Of a stretch of 64,000 nucleotides of DNA, positions 11,130-21,013 are shown in pieces (the stretch's first letter is position 1; each line of letters starts with the position of its first letter). The stretch lies in the NCBI GenBank assembly GCA_011109175.1, contig RDEW01000036.1, positions 65,583 through 129,582 of the forward strand. Reading direction: 5' to 3'. Made by a program: the position numbers and the translations under genes. Source of the stretch: Dicyema japonicum. Its lineage: Eukaryota > Dicyemida > Rhombozoa > Dicyemidae. The notes beneath the pieces are model-generated. The model saw nothing but the letters and a program-made list of their open reading frames with translations, was not told where the DNA came from and did not search any database.

Positions 11130-12329
11130 TTTTACCCTTAAATCAAGTCCCTAACGGTCAAATTCCTCAAATTTCACGTGGTCTATTAAATCTATCTAAC
11201 ACAGTAAGGAAACCTAATTATTTTAGTGCTACATGAACTCTGTCCTACAGTGCTTGGCCAACACTCCCAATCTGGCTAAGGAGTGTCTTAGTCGTGCGGA
11301 TACTGACGGTTTATCAAATTCCTTGTGCGACTGTTTGTGCTCATAGTCACTCCTAGCTTTCTGTGAGGTCGTCAATGAACTATGGTCGGACTTGAAGACT
11401 ACGGCATTTAGCCCTCGTGACTTCAAGATGGTGGTAAACAGTCGATTGCACAAATTCTTCGGATACCGCCAGCACGACTCACACGAATTTCTCACGGCTC
11501 TCCTCGTGTACCTATCCGAACCAAAAGAGACCACGTTGACGACCCAATTTATCCTTAGTGAGGTAAATGGGTCAAAGTCTCCTAAACTGCTCGCTATCCG
11601 AGATTTTTACGGTGAAGTATTCCGTACAATGCACTGCAAGGCCTGTGACAATGTTCTGACGATGACTGAGGAAATGTGGAGCTTCACTATCCCACTTAGC
11701 ATTGGAGAGGTAATCACGAATGTTGATTGTTGCAGAATCACGACATTGTTGAACTTTTACGGCATGAAATGGCCCCAGAGAGGATGACGAGTGAAAACTT
11801 ACCTGTCTTCAGTGATTATTATCGTAGTACTGCGACAAATGTAAGAAGAGGACTAACTCTGAGTTCAGTTGGATTATTAAACGGTCCCCAAAATATCTGA
11901 TATTCCGTGAGTTATTTGTCTTCATATTTAGACCTTCTGCGTTTCACGGGTCCTCCTTCCAACAGTAAAATAAACTCAAAGTCAACTTTAAACTGAACAA
12001 TCTTGACTTAGTGAGTTTGTGGGTAGTTTGGTGGTTTTGAGAGAAGGTGGTTTTGACTGCCAATATAATCTGTATGGAGTTATCAACCACTATGGATCTC
12101 TCAATTCTGGACACTACACTGCGTTCTGTCGATCCACAAGAAGAAAAGATATGTGGTTTTTAATGAACGACTCGAGGTTGATTGTGAGGTGTATTGGAGT
12201 GTCTCCTTTTGTCCTTCGTCTAGTGTAGTGACTAATGCGGCATATCTACTTTTTATGAAAAGATTGATTAATGAGTTGTTTATGATAACTGACTTGTGTA
12301 ATTTGATTATTGATTACTTTACTGCTTAG
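11130..12329 (+). CDS. ubiquitin-specific protease (USP2/USP8-like), 5' partial
   Basis: USPs cleave ubiquitin from proteins. The Cys box is split by a 23-bp intron (11204-11226): GLLNLSNT joins CYMNSVLQCL, giving the catalytic Cys. It is followed by YRQHDSHEF, the zinc ligands CKAC (about 11638) and CDKC (about 11830), SPKYLIF with RF, and the His box LYGVINHYGSLNSGHYT (about 12068-12120). The end, TNAAYLLF, leads to TAG 12327-12329. Further small introns lie at about 11328-11351 (it removes an in-frame TAG), 11709-11734, 11800-11822 and 11908-11932. Two places are doubtful: near 11973-12014 and near 12177-12222 the conserved motifs run through different frames. The N-terminal exons were not found. 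Confidence 0.85.
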
Positions 12330-12652
12330 TAACTGTAATAGATTAGTTTTGTTATTTATGGTAACATTTATATGAGGTTGTTTTGTTCATATATACTTGA
12401 TCTTGTGCTTTACTGGAACAGGGTTAATTCCTGTTTGTCATATATATAAGGATTGACCTAATTTTGCTATTTCGTATAGTGAAACCCACAAATATTTTTC
12501 TGTTGCTATCGTGAGAAGTGACAGATCTTGTTGGCGGGGCTAACGTTTGTATGGAAATGCACTCAGTCATAATGTTTTTCTAAAAGATCAGCTGGTTGTA
12601 TGATGCAAGTCAATATCTGCGTAATAATGATTAAGTTTGTAATAAAATAACG
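12330..12652. other. intergenic, no gene seen
   Basis: AT-rich sequence between the convergent ends of the protease and reductase genes. Confidence 0.5.
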
Positions 12653-14005
12653 TCATAAATTTATTACTCTCATAATTTCACTAAAATGGCATAATCTAAC
12701 ATTTTCCAGTTTTTCATAGTCTCGTACTTTATGCCACCCCTCCTTAGAAACCACTGCCACATTTTTCAACTTCTTGGAGATTTCTGGAGACTCCATCCCT
12801 GGTTTCCGTGCCTCAAACATATACATATAATTCTCCGTTAATTCGGAGGTAAGTGAATTTGAATCCACAAGTGTTTCATGAATCGTTCCCAGGGATCCAG
12901 TACGAGCCCATCCACAATAGAAGACGTTATAGTGATCACACTTGATATCAGAGTCCGAACCCAAACTAGTAATGATCTGTCCATAGATAAGAATCGAACC
13001 TGATCACAGTCACATAGCTCTTCTCTGTTACTTTGGATGATCTCAGACACATTATCGTAGATCACTTCCTAAAATTTATTCACATTCACTAACGTTTACT
13101 CCAAGAATCAGAGACTTTTTAACTAACTTCAAAGGTCGTCGAAGGTACGAAACGATCATTTCCCTTCCACAGTCAGTCTCACGTGGACCTGCACACGACA
13201 TGATTAGCTCCATTTTACGTTTATCAGCACGCGTGAGATCTGGCAATAACATAGTCGTTACTTTGATATCTCGCACGTGTGTCAACATTTTCGACTCTTA
13301 CCGGGAATAGACGAGTGCAATGTCGGAATTCTCGGGTAGAGAAGGCTGAATGTACAGCGTCCCTTCGAGCAATAAGCCGAACTGCACGAATTTTTAATGA
13401 GTGTAGCACGTTTAGAACGTGCATGGGAATCAAATACTTAAATTTATCCAAGTAATCGGTTCCGGCTGTAAGAAGAACTCTGGCCACGTCAAGAGAAGCG
13501 TTCCCTGTGCCGATAACGACGACATTTTCAGTCCCATTCAAAGTCTCTCCTATGGAATCGCCCACATGAGGATGTCCATTCACCCACCGCATAAAATCGT
13601 GCGCATTTAAGTTTGGAAAGTTAAAATTTGGCAATTCCCTAGAATTCTCAGCCCCTGTGGCCTTAAAAATAAATTATCAACTCAAACCATAATCACAACA
13701 TTATAGGCACTACTCAGGTCAGCCAAATTCAAATCTTTACCCACGTGGACATTTCCGTTGAACGTAAAGTTAGGATTTTCGAGAATTTTCTCAAATTTTG
13801 AAGTTACATTCTAAACTAATTCTAGAAAGCAAACTCTGACGTCGACATTGTCGGGGGCGACCCCATACCGCAAAAGACCGAAGGGCACGGGGAGCTTTTC
13901 GAACATATCAACACGCATATTTGGATGCTTTAGAAAATTTCCTGAAATAAAGAAGCCTGCTGGACCCGATCCTACTACAGCAACTCGAATAGACCGATAA
14001 AGCAT
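12653..14005 (-). CDS. FDXR: NADPH:adrenodoxin (ferredoxin) oxidoreductase
   Basis: This flavoenzyme passes electrons from NADPH to mitochondrial ferredoxin for iron-sulfur cluster and steroid pathways. The start is ATG at 14005. The first exon holds the FAD motif GSGPAG (about residues 12-17), then FEKLPVPFGLLRYGVAPD. After introns at 13811-13834 (24 bp) and 13662-13687 (26 bp) come ATGAENSRELP and the NADP motif VVVIGTGNASLDVARVLL. Later exons give DLTRADKRKMELIMSC and YCGWARTGSLGTI, where most homologues have W-KRGPTGVI; the lysine and proline are changed. One junction near 13290-13310 is ambiguous (16-bp intron or frameshift). A typical mitochondrial presequence is missing: only six residues precede the core, so an upstream exon may exist. 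The TAG stop is just after the C-terminal helix. Confidence 0.9.
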
Positions 14006-14105
14006 GAAAATTATAAATTATAATATTTGTTTGTGTTTTAAAACATAAAAATTAAATAAAAACTAAATAAATTAATTAAAGTACTACTACCTTTTGTGGG
14101 CATTG

Positions 14106-14670
<565 letters not shown>

Positions 14671-15177
14671 TTAACAGTAGTACTCTATAACATTTCTTGG
14701 TTATTCATTTTTTATGATAATAGTTGAATTAATTGGCACTTATTTGTTACTTTGGGGAGATTTATTATGCTACTTAGGTTTAATTATATCAGTAGTCTAA
14801 TTGACAAATGAGCTTATTTAAGATTATAGGCCAAATTAACAAGGCTAAGAATGCAGTAGTTTAATAAAAGAAGGCTGTGATGGTATTTGAGATACGTTTT
14901 TTTGGAATTATGATGCTCTTGTAAAAATATCTTAATTTCATTACAAGCCACAAAATGATGTACGTCACATCTACGTTCATAAATCGATTATGTTAACGCA
15001 ACCATGTGTTAGTCGATAACTTGACCTTTAGAACACGTGATTTTATCAAATTACCAATATTGATTAAGTAACCTTTCATGAAACTAAATATCTACTTTTG
15101 GCTCTCTGAATCTATTTAAATAATAAACTTAGGTTTACCGTTTGAATTTATTTATAAGCAAAGAAAGGATAAAACAT
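14671..15177. other. intergenic, no gene seen
   Basis: AT-rich sequence between the E2 gene and a LINE 3' fragment. Confidence 0.5.
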
Positions 15178-15534
15178 TAGTTAGCTGCCGCCCTCACTGC
15201 GTGGCTGTTCCCTTTCAGAATTGCGATCGAAATTCGCTCAAGCAGCCAGCGGAGATCGCGGAGATCTCCAGTGCATGAGGTGATCCGGTTTTTAAGACGT
15301 CCGAAAAACTCTAGTGTAGAGGGGAGTAGGATCCGGAAGCCTCCATAGCAAGGGGAACAAATTGGACATTATCAGGAGGTCGCCGTATTTTTCGAGTTTG
15401 ACCTTCTCCGCCTTGACGGTTGCAAAGCAGGCCCTTGAAGCGCACTCGTGAAGATTGTTCGGGGCGAACGTGTCTGTACATGTCACGTCCCAAACAAGTG
15501 GTTTCTGGTCATCCATCCGGTCGTTTCTCGTCAC
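15178..15534 (-). mobile_element. LINE 3' end copy, family A
   Basis: The minus strand reads LVWDVTCTDTFAPNNL, then KLEKYGDL. In another frame it reads LLERISIAILKGNSHAVRAA just before TAA, the last residues of the LINE protein. It matches 17777-18050 at roughly nine bases in ten by eye, and part of 45650-45760. One frameshift lies between the two readings. It is a 5'-truncated fossil. Confidence 0.7.
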
Positions 15535-15732
15535 TTCTGCATAACCCGAATTTTATTTTTTTATCGTTTTAGTTATTGAATTTTATTTAGTAAACCCCTT
15601 TATCTTCATCCTTCAGTCTTATCAAAAAGGGTAAATTAGATAAAAGTTATGTTAAAGTAACATAATTATGTAATTATTATTTATAATATAAATAATGATT
15701 CGAATTTATATTTCAATAATCGTAGTTCAACA

Positions 15733-16472
15733 ATGTGCTCATTTAGACTAATTATGACAAGACAGTATAAATGTATTAAATAATATTAAGTGGACGAACA
15801 CGAGAAAATCAAAGTGGGTTGGTACAGGGTTAACTTCCGTCTGACCATTTTAGGGCAAATGGACACTGAACTGTCCGATTTAGGGGTATCTCAAGCTAAG
15901 AAACTGGCAAATGAACTAAAGGACGTCCCAATTTCACAAATATACACGAGTGATTTGATCCGAGCTTATGATGTCGTATTACTATCTCATTTCATAGACT
16001 ACGAGATTTGTTGTCGATGAAAACATATATTTCAAAGGGAAAGAGCCGGTTGTCATCGAACGACTAAGGGAACGAGTCAGCTTAGTTTTATATTCTTAGT
16101 ATTTTGGTAAATATCAGGGAATGCCATACAAACTGCTGAATAAGTCGGCGATGGAAGGTGTTGAGACCGAAGAAGAGGTTGAGGTTTGTTGAATTTCAGT
16201 TTCAAACACGTTGTACGACTACCTTCTACGAGATAATAAACACTTGCTTACAATCAGTAGGACAGGAACCTCCTATTGACGGAAAATTACCAGTCGTTTT
16301 GATGGTGAGTCATCATGGAGTCTTGCGGATGATATTGAAGAGCATCAAAACAGTAGAGAACCTTCCCACGAGGCTGTACAACTGTTCCCTCACAGTGTTG
16401 GATGTCTCTTTTGAGGAAGGACAGCCTGTTTTCAAGAATGTATCTATTTGTGATGTAGATCATTTATTGTGA
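15733..16472 (+). CDS. TIGAR-like histidine phosphatase (phosphoglycerate mutase superfamily)
   Basis: TIGAR-type enzymes dephosphorylate sugar phosphates such as fructose-2,6-bisphosphate. The start is ATG 15733. Splicing at 15765-15790 (26 bp) and 15829-15853 (25 bp) gives FRLIMTRHG, the phospho-histidine motif, then LVQGQMDTELSDLG. After a 25-bp intron (about 15982-16006) and a 24-bp intron (about 16078-16101) come VIERLRER and YFGKYQG. A 16-bp or 49-bp intron follows near 16183. The second active-site histidine is in VLMVSHHGVLRM. The C-terminus FEEGQPVFKN resembles TIGAR. The residue after RHG is R, where the family has E or Q (RHGET); this could lower activity. Stop TGA 16470-16472. Confidence 0.85.
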
Positions 16473-17776
16473 TTATTAATTTTTTGATTTAATACGATAT
16501 TTGTTTCAATTACTAATAGTACTTTTTTAATTGCTTTTTTGGATATGTCCTCTGGATTTCCTGATCTGCATGAACCGAGGAGTGCCCGTGCGACTACGGG
16601 CATTCATTCGTACGCCGATACGTACTTGCGTGAGCTCGAGGGAAAATCATCGTCCCTAGTTGAAACCTCTGTTGGAGCGTGCCGGGATCGTGTGAGTAGT
16701 TTGTGTTACTGTGTTCTTTGGAATTTTTCATTTCTTGTCAATTCTGTAATTATTTTCTTTGGGAAAACAATTATTTTTAAATAATGAAAATTAGGCAATA
16801 ATTAGAACTACAGAATGGCGAAGGCGTTACCTTTAATAATCGCCAATTCGAGCCTCTGTAATTATTTTGCCAAAAAACACATTATTTCTGAAGTTTTATT
16901 AAAAATCCTGACATGAGGCCTAGATTAATGCTTCTTTATCGCCATCCTTCTAGTCTTATCAAAAAGGTTTATTATTGTCTTTTTCTTAAGCGAAAATACC
17001 ACCCATCACATCCGTAGATCAAATAGGGCATTATAATTCTTTCAAAAATATAGATAAACGTCTCCTTTTTCAAATCGAGTTTTCGTAAACACAAGAGCTT
17101 GGTAACTTTTTTCATTTCATTTTGGCACCTTCCACATATACAGAACACATTACTTCCACCAAATCTGTTTAGGACCTAAAAGGCAATTATATTTTTACGT
17201 ACTCTTCAGATACAAGAAGAATGGCTATTTTTCTAAGGCAATGGAAGATCCGTTAGTCGTTTGAGGAACTTGGGTGAGGCTCGATAACTACTCTGTTAGT
17301 CTTTTAACCGTGTCAGTATACGATTTTGATCTGCAAGAATATTCATGGCTGAACAGATTCCACCCTCTGATAGTTTTCGGAAGAGACTGTTCTCAATACA
17401 TCTGTATAAGCACTCTGTAGCCAAAACACAGATCATCTTGGGAATCCTAATAAGAAGTTTTCATGAGGATATCATGTTTGAAATCAGCTCAAGTAGGTTC
17501 TAATGCTCTGAGTCACTTGATCAGACGGAAATTATTTTCTCGATTGACAGTGCATTTTGATGCCGAGGAAGGTTATTTTGGTCATTTTGCCACAGAACAC
17601 ATGGAATTATCGGAAGCACGCTATTATGGATTGCCATTTGATTTTGCTAATATTTTCGCATTTCTTGTATGTCTCTTGGCTGATTTTGAGATCTTTCGTT
17701 TTTCTCACCTTATAACAAGTCCAATACGATTGAAAATTTTTTTTTTAATAACCAAAAATTTAAACAATAGAAGTCA
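16473..17776. other. no confirmed gene; two protein-like stretches (+)
   Basis: At 16545-16692 a plus-strand frame starts MSSGFPDLHEPRSAR and ends at a GTGAGT donor-like site; no second exon was found. At 17346-17700 the frames give AEQIPPSDSFRKRLF and later EEGYFGHFATEHMELSEAR, with a possible short intron between. I recognise neither. They could be exons of unknown genes or chance ORFs. Confidence 0.25.
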
Positions 17777-18050
17777 GGTAGTTGCCGCCCTCACTGCGTG
17801 GCTGTTCCCTCTCGAAATTGCGAGCGAAATTCGCTCAAATAGCCAGCGGCGTTCACGGAGATTTCCAGTGCATGAGGTGATCTGGTTTCCAAGACGTCCG
17901 AAAAACTCGAGTGTAGAGGGGGAGTAAGATCCGGAAGTCTCCATAGCAAGGGGAACAAATTTGACATCATCGGGAAGGTCGACGTATTTTTCGAGTTTGG
18001 CCTTCTCCGCCTTGACGGTTGCAGAGCAGGCCCTTGAAGCACTCTCGTGA
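17777..18050 (-). mobile_element. LINE 3' end copy, family A (second copy)
   Basis: This closely matches the fragment at 15178-15534 in the same orientation, with scattered substitutions. It ends within the ALHESA region, so it is shorter at its 5' side. Together the two flank the TIGAR-like gene region by chance or by local duplication. Confidence 0.7.
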
Positions 18051-18236
18051 AGATTTTACTGGGCGATTGAAATTATAAAATATATATTTCATAGGAATTT
18101 GGGTGAATTTTTGTGGTCTTGTGCTCAAGATTAAATTTTATCAGAAAATTGATAAGTCAAATTTCTGAATCGTCACAACTTATTTTTCATAAAACAAAGT
18201 TACGATTCAAACAATGAAAATCATGTTAGCATTAAT

Positions 18237-19421
18237 TTAGGAAATTATCCGCAATAACAATTTACGGTAATCACCAGAAGTTTCGCTTTTTATAGCGGAT
18301 TGAAGCGATTTTCCGGTACTCTTTTGAAAAACTTCGCTAACATTCATCAAATCTTTCTATTTTGTGGACAAAACAAGTACCTCGCATCTGTCTGCGATCA
18401 CAAAATTCAACAAATCCTCGTCAGTTCCCTTTCCTTTAAAGGCACTTTGAAGACAACTACTGAAGTACCCAACTGGGTGAATCGTCCAATCAACTAAAAT
18501 AAAATTTGAGTCAACTTAGCTGTTTCATTAAAAATTCATCTTCCTGACTAAAATAGGACCCACCTGATTCGAGAACTGATTTTTGATATAACTGGGGAAT
18601 AGTTTAAATTATACAAACGTTGTTATATTCTTGAATACAGGCTGCTGCTTGGAATCGATTTTGTTGAAAAAAAACTTCGCATAATACACTCTTGTCTATT
18701 ATCGGCTGTTCTAAGTCAAATAACTCCTTAAGTTGTTCTGCTTGCATTTTAGACAAATTTCTGTTGACCAAACCATCGATGTTGTCTATGTTATCTGTTA
18801 ATTCGGCCTTTCCATTCTGCCAATACTCGACATATTTAACCTCAAACAAGAAGGAAATCAAAGTTCTGAAGAGTTCGCTAGATTCTCCTTCCACTACCTT
18901 TTCCAGGGTTTTTTTGTTTCCTAGAAAATAACCTCAAGTAAAACGTGAATTGTATAATTTTACAATTTCATTTCTTTCCTCATTTGTTCTGGTTAATAAA
19001 ACTGCAAAAATAAGATTTATATTGGCTGAACGTCCCTAATGAAGTTTCAGACCTTACTACTTTTGTAGCAGCCTTAATAGCATCGTAGGCTACTTCATCC
19101 GAGCTCTTCATCAAAGCAAGGGCAAGAATTCTAAAGTATCCACTCAGTTCACTTTTTATTTCATCATACAAATTCTAAATATTTCTTTAAAGCATGCCTT
19201 TCCGTATAACAATGAGTAAGATTCCACGACCAAGTTTTTTGGCTTGAAGGCAACACTAAATACTCTATTACGGCATCCTCATCGGTTCCTGTGATATTAT
19301 TAAAGTCTCAACCAAATCCAGCCATTGCCTTGTTGAGCTTAACTGCTTCGTCTTTTGCATTAAAGTTTTTTAGATTTCTTAAAGTCCCAAATGAATCTTT
19401 AATTTCCACTTTCAAAGACAT
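18237..19421 (-). CDS. annexin, four-repeat type
   Basis: Annexins bind membranes in a calcium-dependent way. The start is ATG at 19421: MSLKVEIKDSFGTLRN. Repeat 1 is AMAGFG|TDEDAVIEYL across a 24-bp intron. It leads to YDEIKSELSGYF and ALALMKSS. Repeat 2 is GRSANINLIFAVLLTRTNEE, then KKTLEKVVEGESSELFRTL. Repeat 3 is AEQLKELFDLEQPIIDKSVL. Repeat 4 is FKGKGTDEDLLNF, then IKSETSGDYRKLLL, stop TAA 18237-18239. Introns of 24-25 bp split repeats 2 and 4 (for example 18357-18380). The G-x-GT calcium loop is kept in repeats 1 and 4 but lost in repeat 2 (KGRSANI). The junction near 19175-19205 is not fully resolved; a GC-AG intron or a 1-nt shift is possible. Confidence 0.88.
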
Positions 19422-19679
19422 TTTTATATCGCCTTTAATCTTACCTTTTAAATTATTATAAACCACAAAAATTTCCGTAATAATGATTTCCCTGGATCAC
19501 AAGGAAATCAAACTTGAGGGGACGTCCATCTTGAATCGCTCTCCATAACGAACATGTAGTTTTTGAGGTAATTTACAAGTATATCCACAAAAATATTCAT
19601 TTATTATAAATGAATGTCCTTTCGGGTGAATTGGCAGAAACTCTGGCCAAGGCTTCCTGAGTTTTGTAAAGAATCAATT
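19422..19679. other. upstream of annexin, no gene seen
   Basis: AT-rich sequence between the annexin start and the RTE remnant on the same strand. Confidence 0.35.
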
Positions 19680-20760
19680 AGTTAAAGCACATCCATGTTA
19701 CCAGTAAACACTGTTTATGGTTTCGCTTGTGCCATGTTTAACTAAGTACATGCGTTGTACATGAGGATTGGTCGGACAATATATAAGCCTAGTTGCATCT
19801 TCGTAGGAATTTGATTCTTTCTCATCAGAATAGATTGCAATTTTTAAGTGCTATAGTGGCCATATATCTTTCGTTGTGTGATATCTTCTGAACCTCCACT
19901 TCTCAACGCGGGTTAGCGCTCTTTCAATAGTGGTTATTTCAGATTTGTCTTCATTGACTTTGAGATATCATTTACTCAAAATTGTTTTCGTATTCTCCAT
20001 AATATTATTATTATTATTATAGGCACGTACGCGATGCCAAGATCATGACAAAGCATGTGAAACACGAAAAGTTAACAATCTAATTAACGCCCCGTCCCCC
20101 ATCTTTTCGATCCGTTGCCATGTTCCGTAGCATATCCTGAGATCTTCATCTAGAATAACCGCAGTGTTGTCCTCGGCCGGCCGCGGAAACGAGAAGCTTC
20201 TAAGACAAAATACTCCTCCATTGCTATGTTGGCAGGGGTCCCAATATCGTGGCGGAGTATTTGTCCAAAGAGCCTTCATCTTGAATCAGTAATCTCACAT
20301 GATATCTTGTATAAGATTTCAAACTCCTTCGTTATTTTTGTCTCTTGGGGACATCCGATTGATATCTTGTATTTTGAAAGGTCTTCATAAAGTTCTTTTC
20401 TTTTCCATGCACTAGAGAGTCCTTTGACATTGAACGTTAAAAGAGAGAAGTTATTTAAATTGCATTTTTCGTGTTTTTCTGACAAACTGTTAAAGAGATA
20501 AGTCTCCACCTCAACCAAAAAATAATAACATTTATAAATTCCCGATCTTCCGCAACGACATCAACATCATCCGCGTAAATGAGTTCCATCAAGAAACCTA
20601 AAAAAGATATCCATGCGGAGGAATTCTGACCAGTTTTTCTGCAAACATTTGACAAGACACTTCCTGAAGGTGGTAGGATCGCTGGCGGATCATTTACTAG
20701 AAGCTGCGACCAGTTGGCTTTGATATTTTTTTCTTTCTAGTTTGGGGTTTATCAAATAAA
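19680..20760 (-). mobile_element. RTE-type LINE, reverse transcriptase part, split by an insertion
   Basis: On the minus strand, 20535-20655 gives LIYADDVDVVAEDREFIN. The reading then breaks and resumes at about 20000-19930 as NIMENTKTILSKWYLKVNED, which is the natural continuation after YADD. Further on there is an RPILMYNACT-like stretch near 19740-19790. The 500 bp between is a different element (20021-20520). The host copy has other frameshifts and is not active. Confidence 0.7.
20021..20520 (-). mobile_element. internally deleted, non-autonomous RTE derivative, copy A
   Basis: Minus strand: it starts near GGTTGAGGTGG and encodes the first ~35 residues of the endonuclease (LLTFNVKGLSSAWKRKEL, then CPQETKI). 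It then jumps to the C-terminal end of the reverse transcriptase (FEILYK, then GRPRTTLP-like sequence near 20160), and ends with a (TAA)n-like tail. The whole centre of the LINE is missing. Copy B at 53044-53556 has the same junction. Copy A lacks about 20 bases that B keeps near 20316. Confidence 0.8.
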
Positions 20761-21013
20761 ATAAAGAGTCTCTCGCTACACTATGTGGACCAACATTAAT
20801 TCTTCAATTAGAAGGGTGGTGGAGTTATGACTGGTTGAGGTCGGGTTTGTTTTCAGGAGCCTAGCCATTACTAAGATTAAACGATGAAGTTCTCGCAATA
20901 CGGAATTTTTTCCCTAGTAGCAGTGGTGAGCTCGACGAAATGAGACTGGCTATCTGAAAAGTCTAACCTCTTTATTCCGTAGGAGACCAGGTATTTCGTC
21001 TTACTATTAATTA
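20761..21013. other. no gene seen
   Basis: Short stretch between the RTE remnant and the Tigger element. Confidence 0.4.

Noticed and set aside
11229..11534. Minus-strand ORF over the ubiquitin protease
   Set aside because: Antisense of the exon with the YRQHDSHEF motif.
15178..18050. Inverted or direct repeats bounding the TIGAR-like gene as a mobile unit
   Set aside because: They are direct LINE 3' fragments with different 5' truncations; nothing shows that the gene moved with them.
18692..18931. Plus-strand ORF over the annexin
   Set aside because: Shadow of annexin repeats 2-3 on the minus strand.
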